DNA from: Proteus faecis
GTDB taxonomy: Bacteria; Pseudomonadota; Gammaproteobacteria; Enterobacterales; Enterobacteriaceae
DNA: 64,000 bases
Assembly: GCF_003144395.1 (NCBI RefSeq)
Contig: NZ_PENZ01000051.1
Coordinates: 62,001-126,000 of the forward strand
Direction: 5' to 3'
Positions within the stretch are counted from its first letter, which is position 1, and each line of letters starts with the position of its first letter. Below, piece after piece: positions 18,881 through 30,341 of the stretch. The translations under genes and the position numbers were made by a program. The notes under the pieces were generated by a model. That model did not search any database. It saw only the letters and a list, made by a program, of their open reading frames with translations, and was not told the origin of the DNA.

Positions 18881-19954
18881 TTAGTCTTTTAGGGTTTTAT
18901 TGACGGCATCAAAAACTTCATCAACTGTAATAAGATCCATTGATGCCGATATTCCCTCATTTGGACTAGGCTTCTTATTAATAATGGTATGTAAATGAAG
19001 ATCTTGATAAGGCCCCGTCCATTTAGGATCTGCAGTCGCAAATAAACTTACAGTTGGACGCTGTAATGTAATTGCTAAATGCAGAGGCCCAGTATCTCCT
19101 GTGACTAATACATCCATTATTTTGATCTGACTTAGTAAATCAGGTAATGAAGTTTTACCTACTAAATTTTCAATATTTTTATGATATTGTTGTGGCAACA
19201 ATACAAAAAATGCTTCTGGTAATTCTAGCTCTCTTGATGAGCCAATTAACTTAATCTGTAAAGATGAGTCTCTATCAATAAGTTTTTGAGCTAACTCTAC
19301 AAAGTATTTAATAGGCCACCTACGCTCTTGCGTTGATGCCCCCATCTGAAATCCAACAATATGATAGTGTCCTTTATCTAATTGTTCTATTTCACAAGGA
19401 ATTTCCATTCTTGTATCAGAACTATCTATTCCTAAATAACGAATAATATTAAGTTTACTTTGGACAACATGACAATTAGGAGGTTGATACTCAGCAATAA
19501 TCCATTTCTGAAACCATTTAGGAATAACATGAAAAGTATTACGCAATATATACTGACAACCTGCCACCACTGCAAATAGCACATCATAAGGAAGATGAGA
19601 ATGGAGAATAACCGCTAATTCAGGTTTATATTTTTTAGCCTGTAAAGCAATCGGTAGTAGATTTTTTATCTTATTATCCCAATAAACTACGCTATCTATT
19701 TGGTCATAGTTTTCAACTAATAACCTATTCTTCTCACTTGAAACCAATGTGATATGCGCATCAGGATAGTGAGCTCGGATCGCTCTTATTGCTGGGGTAT
19801 TAAACATAAAATCTCCCAGCGCGGTCGTAGAAAAAATAAGAATACTGTTAAATTGAATATCAGATGAAAATGTATCCGTTTTTTTCATCTTGCCAAAAAG
19901 TGGGTTATAAATATTTAGGAAGTTATGTACCCATTTTAATTTCTTTAACTTCAT
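18881..19954 (-). CDS. glycosyltransferase family 9 (additional heptosyltransferase)
   Basis: 357 residues. ILIFSTTALGDFMFNTPAIRAI (about residues 38-58) is the GT9 acceptor-domain motif, preceded by a 35-residue basic extension; VTGDTGPLHLAITLQRP is the donor-site motif. It therefore probably transfers a heptose. In P. mirabilis two outer-core heptosyltransferases (WamA, WamC) are described, and this may be one of them, but I cannot assign which. Its stop-to-start gap with the upstream deacetylase-like gene is one base, so the two form a leftward operon inserted between waaC and waaQ. Confidence 0.85.
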   Translation of the reverse strand: MKLKKLKWVHNFLNIYNPLFGKMKKTDTFSSDIQFNSILIFSTTALGDFMFNTPAIRAIRAHYPDAHITLVSSEKNRLLVENYDQIDSVVYWDNKIKNLLPIALQAKKYKPELAVILHSHLPYDVLFAVVAGCQYILRNTFHVIPKWFQKWIIAEYQPPNCHVVQSKLNIIRYLGIDSSDTRMEIPCEIEQLDKGHYHIVGFQMGASTQERRWPIKYFVELAQKLIDRDSSLQIKLIGSSRELELPEAFFVLLPQQYHKNIENLVGKTSLPDLLSQIKIMDVLVTGDTGPLHLAITLQRPTVSLFATADPKWTGPYQDLHLHTIINKKPSPNEGISASMDLITVDEVFDAVNKTLKD

Positions 19955-19955
19955 C

Positions 19956-20918
19956 TTATTTTGCCTGCACCTTACTTTGATAATACTCAGCTAACGTCAT
20001 TCCCTGCACTTTATCTGATAAGAAGCTAAATAAGGTTTCTAAGTCGTTATATAACCCTTCAATATCTTTTTCAGTACGAAATGTCGGGCTCCCCCCCGGC
20101 ATAAATTCAGACGAGTGCAACATAAATTCAATATGAGAGTGGCCTTGAGCTAACGATTTTTCTGCTACTTCAATCATTTGCTGCGCATTGCCACCTTTAG
20201 GACGTAACCAATTTACAGAAGGGGCTCGCTGTTTGCCTCTTAATTTATCGTAACCCTGCTTAATTTTATTCATTAAAGGCGAGTGTTTATATTGAATACT
20301 CATCGGCACTTCTAGCAACGTAGAATTACCCGGTTTAGTGATATCCTCTAGATCCATAAAATAAGCATGACTTGGAAAATCAGTATAATTAGTGCCTCCT
20401 GATTGTTCAGGATCACCTTTAGTAAATCGCCAATCTACTTTAGGCGTAACAGAACAATCAACTTGATAACCAAATTCAACTAAAAGTTGAGCATAAACCT
20501 CATTGAAGGCCCAACGACCAGCACGATGACTTAACATTTTAGTTTGTAGTTTATCTTCAAGTAAGTCTGTCATTAATGCGATTTTTTCTCGCATTTGCGC
20601 TTTGGGGTATTCAATTAGATAAGGCTGATAATGTAAATCATCATTTGTTAAAGGCACTATTGGTGGGCTATTCCACGCATGTAAGTGCATACCAATTTCA
20701 CCTGTATTACGGGCAATTACATCACGAGCAAACTCAATATAAGCTTCATCCATCACCATTTCATAGTTTGTTAGCCAAACGGGTTTAAAATAAAAGCGCT
20801 CACAAAGTTGCTGAAAACGGGGTAAAAAATGCGTATTTTGTGTAGTAATATCACGTTCATTTTCCCAAAGATTATCGCCTTCGGTATCTAATGTGATAAT
20901 AAATGCTGGTTTAGTCAT
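19956..20918 (-). CDS. wabN: LPS-core polysaccharide deacetylase, WabN-like
   Basis: 320 residues with a NodB/polysaccharide-deacetylase-like fold: FIITLDTEGDN at the N-terminus supplies the metal and catalytic Asp, GMHLHAWNSP (about residue 95) the His pair, and SHRAGRW (about 150) the third motif; the C-terminal HIEFMLHSSEFMPGGSPTF continues the active site. In Klebsiella and P. mirabilis, WabN removes the acetyl group from a GlcNAc added by WabH to give core GlcN; a WabH-like gene lies nearby at 23275. The symbol is assigned from family plus context. Forms a leftward pair with the GT9 gene, divergent from waaQ. Confidence 0.72.
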   Translation of the reverse strand: MTKPAFIITLDTEGDNLWENERDITTQNTHFLPRFQQLCERFYFKPVWLTNYEMVMDEAYIEFARDVIARNTGEIGMHLHAWNSPPIVPLTNDDLHYQPYLIEYPKAQMREKIALMTDLLEDKLQTKMLSHRAGRWAFNEVYAQLLVEFGYQVDCSVTPKVDWRFTKGDPEQSGGTNYTDFPSHAYFMDLEDITKPGNSTLLEVPMSIQYKHSPLMNKIKQGYDKLRGKQRAPSVNWLRPKGGNAQQMIEVAEKSLAQGHSHIEFMLHSSEFMPGGSPTFRTEKDIEGLYNDLETLFSFLSDKVQGMTLAEYYQSKVQAK

Positions 20919-21077
20919 GCATTCCCCGCCAACTTATGGATTATAGGTTCATAATTGAATGAATTGTTCTATGTTACGCAGTAGAAAACGGCAATTCAAT
21001 CAATATAAATGCAGTATGGTAGATGCATTCTGTGGATTTGTTTACAATTAGGGTATCTCACTAAAGCTAAAGTAATT

Positions 21078-22145
21078 ATGACTAATATAAATCAATCATT
21101 TAATAGAATACTGGTTATTAAACTCCAACATCATGGAGATATGTTATTAACGACACCCGTTATATGCTCATTAAAATCAGCTTATCCTAATGCAACGATT
21201 GATGTTTTATTATACAAAGAAACATTACCTATGCTTGAGCACAACCCATTAATCAATAATATTTTTTATCTTGATCGTAATTGGAAACATCAAGGTAAGT
21301 TGACTCGATTAAAAAAAGAGTGGGAACTTGGCCGAACATTACAAAAACAGCAATACGACTTAGTGGTAAACTTAGCTGATCAATGGAAAGCAGCCATTTT
21401 TGCTTTACTTACCAAAGCAAAAACACGTTTAGGCTTTGAATTTGAAAAGCGTAAAGACAGCCAATTTTGGCAAACGTGCCATAACATCATTATTTCTACA
21501 GCAGATCATGGACAACTTCACACTGTTGAACAAAATCTGAGTATTCTGGCGCCACTTAATATTCCTATTATCTCGGATGTTATGATGGCTTATAGCGAAG
21601 CAGACAAACAGTGGTTAACTGAGACTATTGAAAAATATCATCTCCCTAAAAACTATATCGTTATACAACCAACATCTCGCTGGTTTTTCAAATGCTGGGA
21701 TGAAGATAAAATAGCGACTTTAATTACAAAGCTTCAGCAAAGCCATTATTCCGTAGTTTTAACTTCAGGCCCAGAAGCAAAAGAATTAGAGATGATAGAA
21801 ACTATTTTGACACAATGCCCTAACAAAGAAATGATAACGGTTTTAGCTGGGCAAACATCTTTATCTCAACTTGCTGTATTAATTGATAATGCAGGACTTT
21901 TTATTGGTGTTGATTCTGTTGCAATGCATATGGCTGCGGCATTAAAAACCCCTTTAGTTGCTCTTTTTGGTCCTTCTAAACTTGAGCATTGGCATCCTTG
22001 GCAAGCGATAGGCGAAACAATATGGGCTGGTGATTATGACGATATTCCACACCCAGATCATATAAAAACAGACACTCAACAACGCTATCTTTCCGCTATT
22101 CCTGTTGATGTAGTTTACAACACAGCTATAAGGCACTTATCTTAA
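21078..22145 (+). CDS. waaQ: LPS heptosyltransferase III
   Basis: 355 residues from the ATG at 21078. An in-frame ATG at 21009 exists but adds residues not seen in WaaQ. RILVIKLQHHGDMLLTTPVI and VVNLADQWKA closely match E. coli WaaQ (IIKMRFHGDMLLTTPVI, VINLTDQW), and IQPTSRWFFKCWDEDK is a WaaQ-specific segment. GT9 enzyme adding the branching third heptose to heptose II. Its stop overlaps the next ATG (TAATG), starting a tightly coupled waaQ-wabG-wabH string. Confidence 0.92.
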   Translation: MTNINQSFNRILVIKLQHHGDMLLTTPVICSLKSAYPNATIDVLLYKETLPMLEHNPLINNIFYLDRNWKHQGKLTRLKKEWELGRTLQKQQYDLVVNLADQWKAAIFALLTKAKTRLGFEFEKRKDSQFWQTCHNIIISTADHGQLHTVEQNLSILAPLNIPIISDVMMAYSEADKQWLTETIEKYHLPKNYIVIQPTSRWFFKCWDEDKIATLITKLQQSHYSVVLTSGPEAKELEMIETILTQCPNKEMITVLAGQTSLSQLAVLIDNAGLFIGVDSVAMHMAAALKTPLVALFGPSKLEHWHPWQAIGETIWAGDYDDIPHPDHIKTDTQQRYLSAIPVDVVYNTAIRHLS

Positions 22146-23278
22146 TGAATCACCCATTACGACTCGCCATTGTTCGACAAAAGTATCGCCCTGATGGTGG
22201 TGCTGAGCGCTTTATTGCCCGCGCATTAGATGCATTATCAAACGATGATCTTGAACTCAATGTGATCACGCGAGAATGGCAAGGTGAAACTAACCCAGAT
22301 TGGCATATTCACTTATGTAACCCTCGAAAATTAGGCAGAATTAGCCGGGAATCGGGTTTCGCTAAAGCAGCCAGAGCATGTTGGCAAGAACATCATTTTG
22401 ATATTGTTCAAAGTCATGAACGTATCGCAGGTTGTGATATTTTTCGTGCTGGCGATGGTGTGCATCGCCGATGGCTATTACAACGTCAAAGAATATTACC
22501 GAATTGGAAAGGTCGTTGGTTATTTTATGATAGATACCATCGCTATGTTATGAATGCAGAAAAGCAGATGTATGCTGATCCTGCTTTAAAACAAGTTATC
22601 TGTAATTCACAGATGGTAAAAAATGAAATTATTGAGGATTTTGGTGTCTCTGCCGATAAAATAACTGTCATTTATAATGCAATTGACCATAATGTTTTCG
22701 TACCTGCGACGAAGTCTCAAAAACAGAGATTAAAGACTCAATATGATATTCCACAAGATGTACCTTGTTTTATTTATGTGGGATCTGGTTTTGAACGCAA
22801 AGGATTAGCTGCTGCTATTTCAGCAATAGCAAAGACATCAGCTATATTGTTAGTTGTTGGAAGTGATAAAAATCAGCGAAAATACGAACAACTCGCAACA
22901 CAATTAGGTTGTAAACAGCGTATTTTCTTTTTAGGTATGCAGAAAAAAACGCTCGATTTTTATCAAATGGCGGACGCATTGCTTCTTCCAACCCTTTACG
23001 ATCCTTTCCCTAATGTTATTCTTGAGGCATTATCGTGCGGTTTACCCGTGATCACCTCAACAACTTGTGGTGGCGCGGAATTTATTCAAAATGGTAAAAA
23101 TGGATTTGTTTGTGATGCATTAGATATTTCAGCATTAACTGATGCAATTGTGCAGATCCCCCAAAATACAGCGTGGACTGAAATGTCACAAGTGGCGAGA
23201 GAGACTATCCTTCCCTATACGCCGCAACGATTATCAGGCGAGCTTATTTCACTTTATAAACGGATATTAGCCTTGTGA
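22145..23278 (+). CDS. wabG: LPS core glycosyltransferase, WabG/WaaG family (GT4)
   Basis: 377 residues, GT-B fold. RLAIVRQKYRPDGGAERFI at the N-terminus and the C-terminal PTLYDPFPNVILEALSCGLPVI (E-x7-E region) match WaaG/WabG. E. coli WaaG adds glucose to heptose II. Klebsiella and Proteus WabG adds galacturonic acid at the same place, and the neighbouring WabN- and WabH-like genes suggest the WabG type here. That would need UDP-GalA, made from the UDP-GlcA supplied by ugd (3907). Starts overlapping waaQ; its own stop overlaps the next GTG start. Confidence 0.82.
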   Translation: MNHPLRLAIVRQKYRPDGGAERFIARALDALSNDDLELNVITREWQGETNPDWHIHLCNPRKLGRISRESGFAKAARACWQEHHFDIVQSHERIAGCDIFRAGDGVHRRWLLQRQRILPNWKGRWLFYDRYHRYVMNAEKQMYADPALKQVICNSQMVKNEIIEDFGVSADKITVIYNAIDHNVFVPATKSQKQRLKTQYDIPQDVPCFIYVGSGFERKGLAAAISAIAKTSAILLVVGSDKNQRKYEQLATQLGCKQRIFFLGMQKKTLDFYQMADALLLPTLYDPFPNVILEALSCGLPVITSTTCGGAEFIQNGKNGFVCDALDISALTDAIVQIPQNTAWTEMSQVARETILPYTPQRLSGELISLYKRILAL

Positions 23279-24378
23279 GTCAACAACATATACTTTTTAT
23301 TATTGATGGATTACCGGGCGGTGGTGCTGAAAATGTCACGCTCAGGCTAGCTAATGGTTTTCATCAAGCAGGATATCAAGTCACATTGCTATCCTTACAT
23401 AATAAATTAGCGTATGAACTACCTGATTTTATTGATTATATTGTTGATCATGATAACTATCGTGGTATCTTCAGGAAATTGACTGAAATATCGCGTAGAG
23501 CAAAATCCCTTGATAAGGTACTAATACAACTTTTTGCAAAGAAAGGACGCCCTGCGCTTGTTCTTTCTAACTTACATAAAACAGACCGTATTGTTTGCCG
23601 ATCCAAACAACTAAAAAGCTGTAATGTTTGGTACTGTATTCATGGCATTTACTCTCAATCTTATCTTGGGAATAAATCTGGCTTTTCATATTGGTTGAAA
23701 AAAACCAAAATTCAGCGAGTTTATAAAGATAAAAATCTCGTCTGTGTATCCAATGCAGTTAAAGATGATCTAATCAACGCCATTGGTATTCATGCTCGTC
23801 AATTAAAAACTATCTATAACCCTTTTAATATTGAAGAAATACAACAAAAAGCGACACAACCTAATGTATTTACTCAACAAGAGTATATTTTACATGTAGG
23901 TCGATTACATGAAGTAAAAAGACAAGATAGATTAATTGAAGCCTTTGCTAAAGCGGATTTACCTTGCCAACTCATTATATTAGGTGAAGGCACTCCCTCC
24001 GTTAAACAACGATTAGAAGCTCAAATTAAACAACTTAACTTAATAGAAAAAGTCACCCTTGCGGGTTTTACCCCAAACCCTCTCCCAGCAATCAAAGGTG
24101 CTAAAGTAGTTGCATTAAGCTCTGATAGTGAAGGGCTTCCTACTGTATTAATTGAAGCATTAATCTGTGGCGTACCTATCGTCAGTACTCGATGCCCTGG
24201 TGGGGTCAGCGAAATTATGACAGACGAACTTTCTGATTACCTTTCTACAATGGATAGTGACTCTCTCGCAGAAAAGCTTCGCCTTGCATATTATTCACCA
24301 CCTCAAATATTGCCATCATCCTATGCAAAATTTGAACTAAACCATATTTTAAAGCAGTATATCGCTTTAATTCCTTAA
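23275..24378 (+). CDS. wabH: LPS core glycosyltransferase, WabH-like (GT4)
   Basis: 367 residues, start GTG overlapping the previous stop (GTGA). IDGLPGGGAENVTLRLANGF is the GT4 acceptor-side motif, YILHVGRLHEVKRQDRLIEAF the donor-domain start, and SSDSEGLPTVLIEALICGVPIV the E-x7-E nucleotide-sugar site. By position and fold it fits WabH, the transferase that adds GlcNAc to core galacturonate before WabN deacetylates it. Specificity is inferred, not shown. About 80 bases with no clear terminator separate it from waaA. Confidence 0.75.
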   Translation: MSQQHILFIIDGLPGGGAENVTLRLANGFHQAGYQVTLLSLHNKLAYELPDFIDYIVDHDNYRGIFRKLTEISRRAKSLDKVLIQLFAKKGRPALVLSNLHKTDRIVCRSKQLKSCNVWYCIHGIYSQSYLGNKSGFSYWLKKTKIQRVYKDKNLVCVSNAVKDDLINAIGIHARQLKTIYNPFNIEEIQQKATQPNVFTQQEYILHVGRLHEVKRQDRLIEAFAKADLPCQLIILGEGTPSVKQRLEAQIKQLNLIEKVTLAGFTPNPLPAIKGAKVVALSSDSEGLPTVLIEALICGVPIVSTRCPGGVSEIMTDELSDYLSTMDSDSLAEKLRLAYYSPPQILPSSYAKFELNHILKQYIALIP

Positions 24379-24459
24379 TCCGCGCTTACTTGTTTTACAC
24401 ACTTTATCCCACACAGTGTGATACTATAAGCGTTCGTCCAGATAAGTGAATTTGATAGC

Positions 24460-25736
24460 ATGTTGTTGCGTTTATATCAGGTACTTCTTTACCTTATTCA
24501 ACCTCTGATTTGGTTGCGTCTTTTATTACGTAGCCGTAAAGCACCCGCCTACCGTAAACGGTGGGGAGAACGCTATGGCTTTTGCAAAGGCAAAGTCGTA
24601 CCTCAAGGGATATTATTGCATTCCGTTTCTGTCGGTGAAACACTTGCCGCAGTGCCACTTGTTCGTGCCCTTCGTCATCACTATCCTGATTTGCCTATTA
24701 CTGTCACAACCATGACACCAACTGGCTCAGAACGGGTTCGCTCTGCATTTGGTGATGATGTTTACCATGTCTATCTTCCTTATGATTTACCCGGTTCAGT
24801 TAATCGTTTTCTTAAAACAGTTGACCCGAAATTGGTGATCATTATGGAAACCGAACTATGGCCTAACCTAATTTCAAAACTTCACCAACGAAAAATCCCA
24901 TTGATTATCGCCAATGCCCGTTTATCAGAACGCTCTGCGGCCGGTTATCAGAAATTAGGCAGTTTCGTTAAAACAATGCTCCAAAAGATCACCTTAATTG
25001 CCGCGCAAAATCAGGAAGATGGTGAGCGTTTTATCGAACTTGGTTTAAAACGTTCACATTTACATGTCACGGGTAGCCTAAAATTTGATATCTCTGTTAC
25101 CCCAGAATTAGCCGCCAGAGCTGTTGCTTTACGTCGTCAATGGGCTGCTCACCGCCCCGTTTGGATTGCAACAAGCACTCATGAAGGCGAAGAAACCATT
25201 ATTTTAGAAACACATAAAAAGCTATTAACACAATTTCCTCAACTTTTGTTGATCTTAGTGCCTCGACACCCAGAACGTTTTCCTAAAGCAGAACAGTTAA
25301 CTCGCGAAGCTGGGTTAAAATATACCTTACGAAGCACAGATGCTGTGCCTGATGCACAAACTCAGGTGGTTATTGGCGATACAATGGGCGAGCTAATGTT
25401 ACTCTATGGTATTGCTGATCTGGCTTTTGTGGGGGGAAGTTTAGTTGAGCGTGGTGGTCATAATCCTTTAGAAGCCGCAGCGCACGCTATCCCTGTGATT
25501 ATGGGACCACATACTTTTAATTTTAAAAATATCTGTGCCAAGCTTGATCAAGCTGAAGGATTAATTACCGTTACAGACAGTGAATCAATGGCAACCGCGA
25601 TTGCCTCACTGCTTAATGATGAAGATTATCGCCGTTACTATGGTCGCCATGCCGTTGAAGTGCTTCATGAAAATCAAGGAGCGTTACTGCGTTTACTTAC
25701 CTTACTTTCACCTTATCTTCCTCCTCGGAGTCACTA

Positions 25737-25737
<1 letters not shown>
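24460..25737 (+). CDS. waaA: 3-deoxy-D-manno-octulosonic acid (Kdo) transferase
   Basis: 425 residues, identical to the E. coli length. Adds two Kdo residues to the lipid IVA precursor, an essential step. It has an N-terminal membrane anchor ([20 protein letters not shown]), the catalytic Glu in [20 protein letters not shown] (about residue 60), METELWPN, and the C-terminal donor site [20 protein letters not shown]. Upstream, CACACTTTATCC to TACTATAAGCG offers a plausible promoter. The stop overlaps the waaE start (TAATG). Confidence 0.97.
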
Positions 25738-27812
<2,075 letters not shown>

Positions 27813-27911
27813 AGGTGACTCCATGATTATCAGATAAGAGATACAGCGATAGCATCATTTTTATTGTATGATCAGCATCCCCAAAAGTATAAAGGACGAT
27901 AGCAGATTATT

Positions 27912-29171
27912 ATGATGTTGTTTAAAGACTATAGTAAAAAATCCCTATGGAATTTATCCATTATTGGGCTTTACATTATATTGATCTACTTACCGGATAT
28001 CACCCGTTATAAAAATATTGTGATGGGATTGATTGGTGCAACAGCACTGTGGTATCTGGTACGTGATTTTAAAACTATCTGTAAAATTTTTAAAAATAAT
28101 CTGGCCTTCTCGCTACTTTTTTTATTACTGACTATTGGTTATTCCATACTAATCTCAGTTGATCCAAGTATCAGCATCAAAGAGATTAATAAACCCATTT
28201 TAAATGGCTTACTGCTTTTTGCTGTTACCTTTCCGATTGTATTATATAAAGAAAAACCAACTGATATTGCCAAGATGGTAATGGTAGCTTTTGCCATTGG
28301 ATTGTTGGTAATTATGGCTAAGGAACTGGTGCAGTATTATTTGGAATATCAGAAAGGTATTTGGCCTTTTACAATAAAAAGTCAGTTAATTCATAGGGAA
28401 ATATCCTACGCTCTTCTTTTTTTCTTTCCTATTATATTGGCATTATGGGCTCTAAAAAAACGTAACTCGATTATTAATTGGTTACTGTTAGCTATTATTA
28501 GCTTATCATTTGTTTTTATTATGTTAGGAACCTTAGCACGTGGTGCATGGGTGGCATTAGTAATTAGTACGCTACTTATCTTGGTCATTAATCGTCAATG
28601 GCTACTGATGATAATAAGTGCGTTAGCCTGTACTCTGTTATTTATTGGGTCAACAAATTTACCGATAACTCCCGCTATTGGTAAATTACTTCAATATAAA
28701 TTAACCCAAACCAATAGTGGACTACGATTTGATAATGGTACCCAAGGCTCAGCGTTAGATCTTATTTTTGAACAACCGATAAAAGGCTATGGCTATGGTA
28801 ATCAGCTTTACCATAATGTTTATAATGAGCGCGTTAAAGATCACAAAAGTTGGATATTCAAAAAATCCATTGGTCCCCATAACGTCTTTTTAGCTTTTTG
28901 GTTTGCTGGCGGTATTTTAGGGCTATTGGGTATTCTCTATTTTTGTTCCTCAATTATTGCGCAAGGTATTCAACTAATAAGAAAAAACTCAGGGATTATT
29001 CGCCAAGCGGCTTTAGTACTACTGATGTCATTTTTAGGGGTATATGTACTGCGAGGACTATTTGAAAATGCCTATATTAATCAGGTGGGTATTTTGGTGG
29101 GACTAATGTTGGCATTGCGCCACGCTTTACTCAATAATCAATCCGTCACACCATCAGGTAAACAACAATAG
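27912..29171 (+). CDS. waaL: O-antigen ligase
   Basis: 419 residues, about a dozen membrane helices with the Wzy_C/O-antigen-ligase region. Two family landmarks are visible: the Arg in GTLARGAWVALV (about residue 213) and the periplasmic-loop His in IGPHNVFLAFWFAGG (about 325). These correspond to the essential Arg and His of characterised WaaL proteins. Joins undecaprenyl-PP-linked O-antigen to lipid A-core at the periplasmic face. It stands alone, transcribed rightward and convergent with the leftward glycosyltransferase block, whose first stop is 1 base away. Confidence 0.92.
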   Translation: MMLFKDYSKKSLWNLSIIGLYIILIYLPDITRYKNIVMGLIGATALWYLVRDFKTICKIFKNNLAFSLLFLLLTIGYSILISVDPSISIKEINKPILNGLLLFAVTFPIVLYKEKPTDIAKMVMVAFAIGLLVIMAKELVQYYLEYQKGIWPFTIKSQLIHREISYALLFFFPIILALWALKKRNSIINWLLLAIISLSFVFIMLGTLARGAWVALVISTLLILVINRQWLLMIISALACTLLFIGSTNLPITPAIGKLLQYKLTQTNSGLRFDNGTQGSALDLIFEQPIKGYGYGNQLYHNVYNERVKDHKSWIFKKSIGPHNVFLAFWFAGGILGLLGILYFCSSIIAQGIQLIRKNSGIIRQAALVLLMSFLGVYVLRGLFENAYINQVGILVGLMLALRHALLNNQSVTPSGKQQ

Positions 29172-29172
29172 G

Positions 29173-30339
29173 TTACTTAATTAACGTCTTTATTGTTTTT
29201 AGAATAATCTCTGCCCGTTTATCCCAGTTGTAATAATTTTCAACCAGAGAACGGGCATGAGAGGTTTTTTCTTTAGCTCGTTGAGGGTTTTCTCTTAACT
29301 GTATTATCTGTTTTGCAAAACTCTGCGCATCGCCACTATCTGCAAAACTTACCGCTTTTTCATCTACAACATCACGGATTGAAGGAAAATCTGAAATTAC
29401 CACAGGTTTTTCCATCGCCATATATTCAAATAACTTAAGTGGTGAAGTATAGCGACTTCCAATACTGGTTAACGTAAGCGGCAGTACACAGATATCGTGT
29501 TGAGCAATCGCTCTAAAGCGTTTTTTCGGATCAACAAACCCCAAAAAGTTGACCTTATCTTTTACGTCCATTTCTTGAGCTAATAAGGTTAATCCGCTAA
29601 TCTGCTCCGGCGTTCCCCCTGCGATATTTAACCGTGCATTATCAAGATATTTCATTGCTCGCATCATGGTAGGAATACCTTTCCATTTATGCAAACTTCC
29701 TAAATAGAGCACTTCAGTAGTCGTTGTATTTAATTTAGAGGAAACAGCCTGATGCTCCGCCACTGCATGTAAATCCACACCATCAGGAACGACAGTTATT
29801 GGTGTAACAACTTGATACTGTGAAACAATATCATCTCTTAATAATGAAGTAAGAACGAAAATCCCCGTCGCTTGGCTATAAACTAATTTCTCCATTTTTA
29901 ATAGTTTATGGTATTTTGCACGATTCTTTTTTTTCTCAAATGAATGAGACTCAGCAAAAGATTGAGCAAAAATTTCATGGCTTTCAAAAAAGAGGGGGAT
30001 TTCTGGATAATTTTCACAAAGATAACACGCTAACTTTAAGTTACGGGTAAACAACGCATCCACATCATTTTGCTTTATCCAACGAGCAATTTGTAATGAG
30101 AAAAGTTTTTGTGAATTAAATGGAAAATACCATTTACGTCGAATATCTCTTAAAGCAACTAAACTCGCATTAGTGTGAATTGAACGACCTAATATATCGC
30201 TATCTTGATATTGTCCTTTTGGTGTGACTAAAGTGACTTCTGCACCCGCTCGAGCAAATGCATCCACATTTTGCAAGATTTGCAAGGAAGCAACACGTAA
30301 GTCAGGAACCGGGTAAGGATCAAGATAGGCAATCTTCAT
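29173..30339 (-). CDS. glycosyltransferase family 4 (outer-core region)
   Basis: 388 residues from the ATG at 30339 (MKIAYLDPYPVPDLRVASL); a longer frame to 30387 would run into the upstream gene and has no matching residues. The GT4 C-terminal half is clear: EVLYLGSLHKWKGIPTMMRAM, PLTLTSIGSRYTSPLKLFEYMAMEKPVV (donor E-x7-E equivalent). Follows the preceding gene by 2 bases. Part of the leftward strain-variable LPS-core block. P. mirabilis carries comparable transferases (WamB galactosyl-, WamD N-acetylglucosaminyl-), but I cannot match this one to either. Confidence 0.85.
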   Translation of the reverse strand: MKIAYLDPYPVPDLRVASLQILQNVDAFARAGAEVTLVTPKGQYQDSDILGRSIHTNASLVALRDIRRKWYFPFNSQKLFSLQIARWIKQNDVDALFTRNLKLACYLCENYPEIPLFFESHEIFAQSFAESHSFEKKKNRAKYHKLLKMEKLVYSQATGIFVLTSLLRDDIVSQYQVVTPITVVPDGVDLHAVAEHQAVSSKLNTTTTEVLYLGSLHKWKGIPTMMRAMKYLDNARLNIAGGTPEQISGLTLLAQEMDVKDKVNFLGFVDPKKRFRAIAQHDICVLPLTLTSIGSRYTSPLKLFEYMAMEKPVVISDFPSIRDVVDEKAVSFADSGDAQSFAKQIIQLRENPQRAKEKTSHARSLVENYYNWDKRAEIILKTIKTLIK

Positions 30340-30341
30340 TA

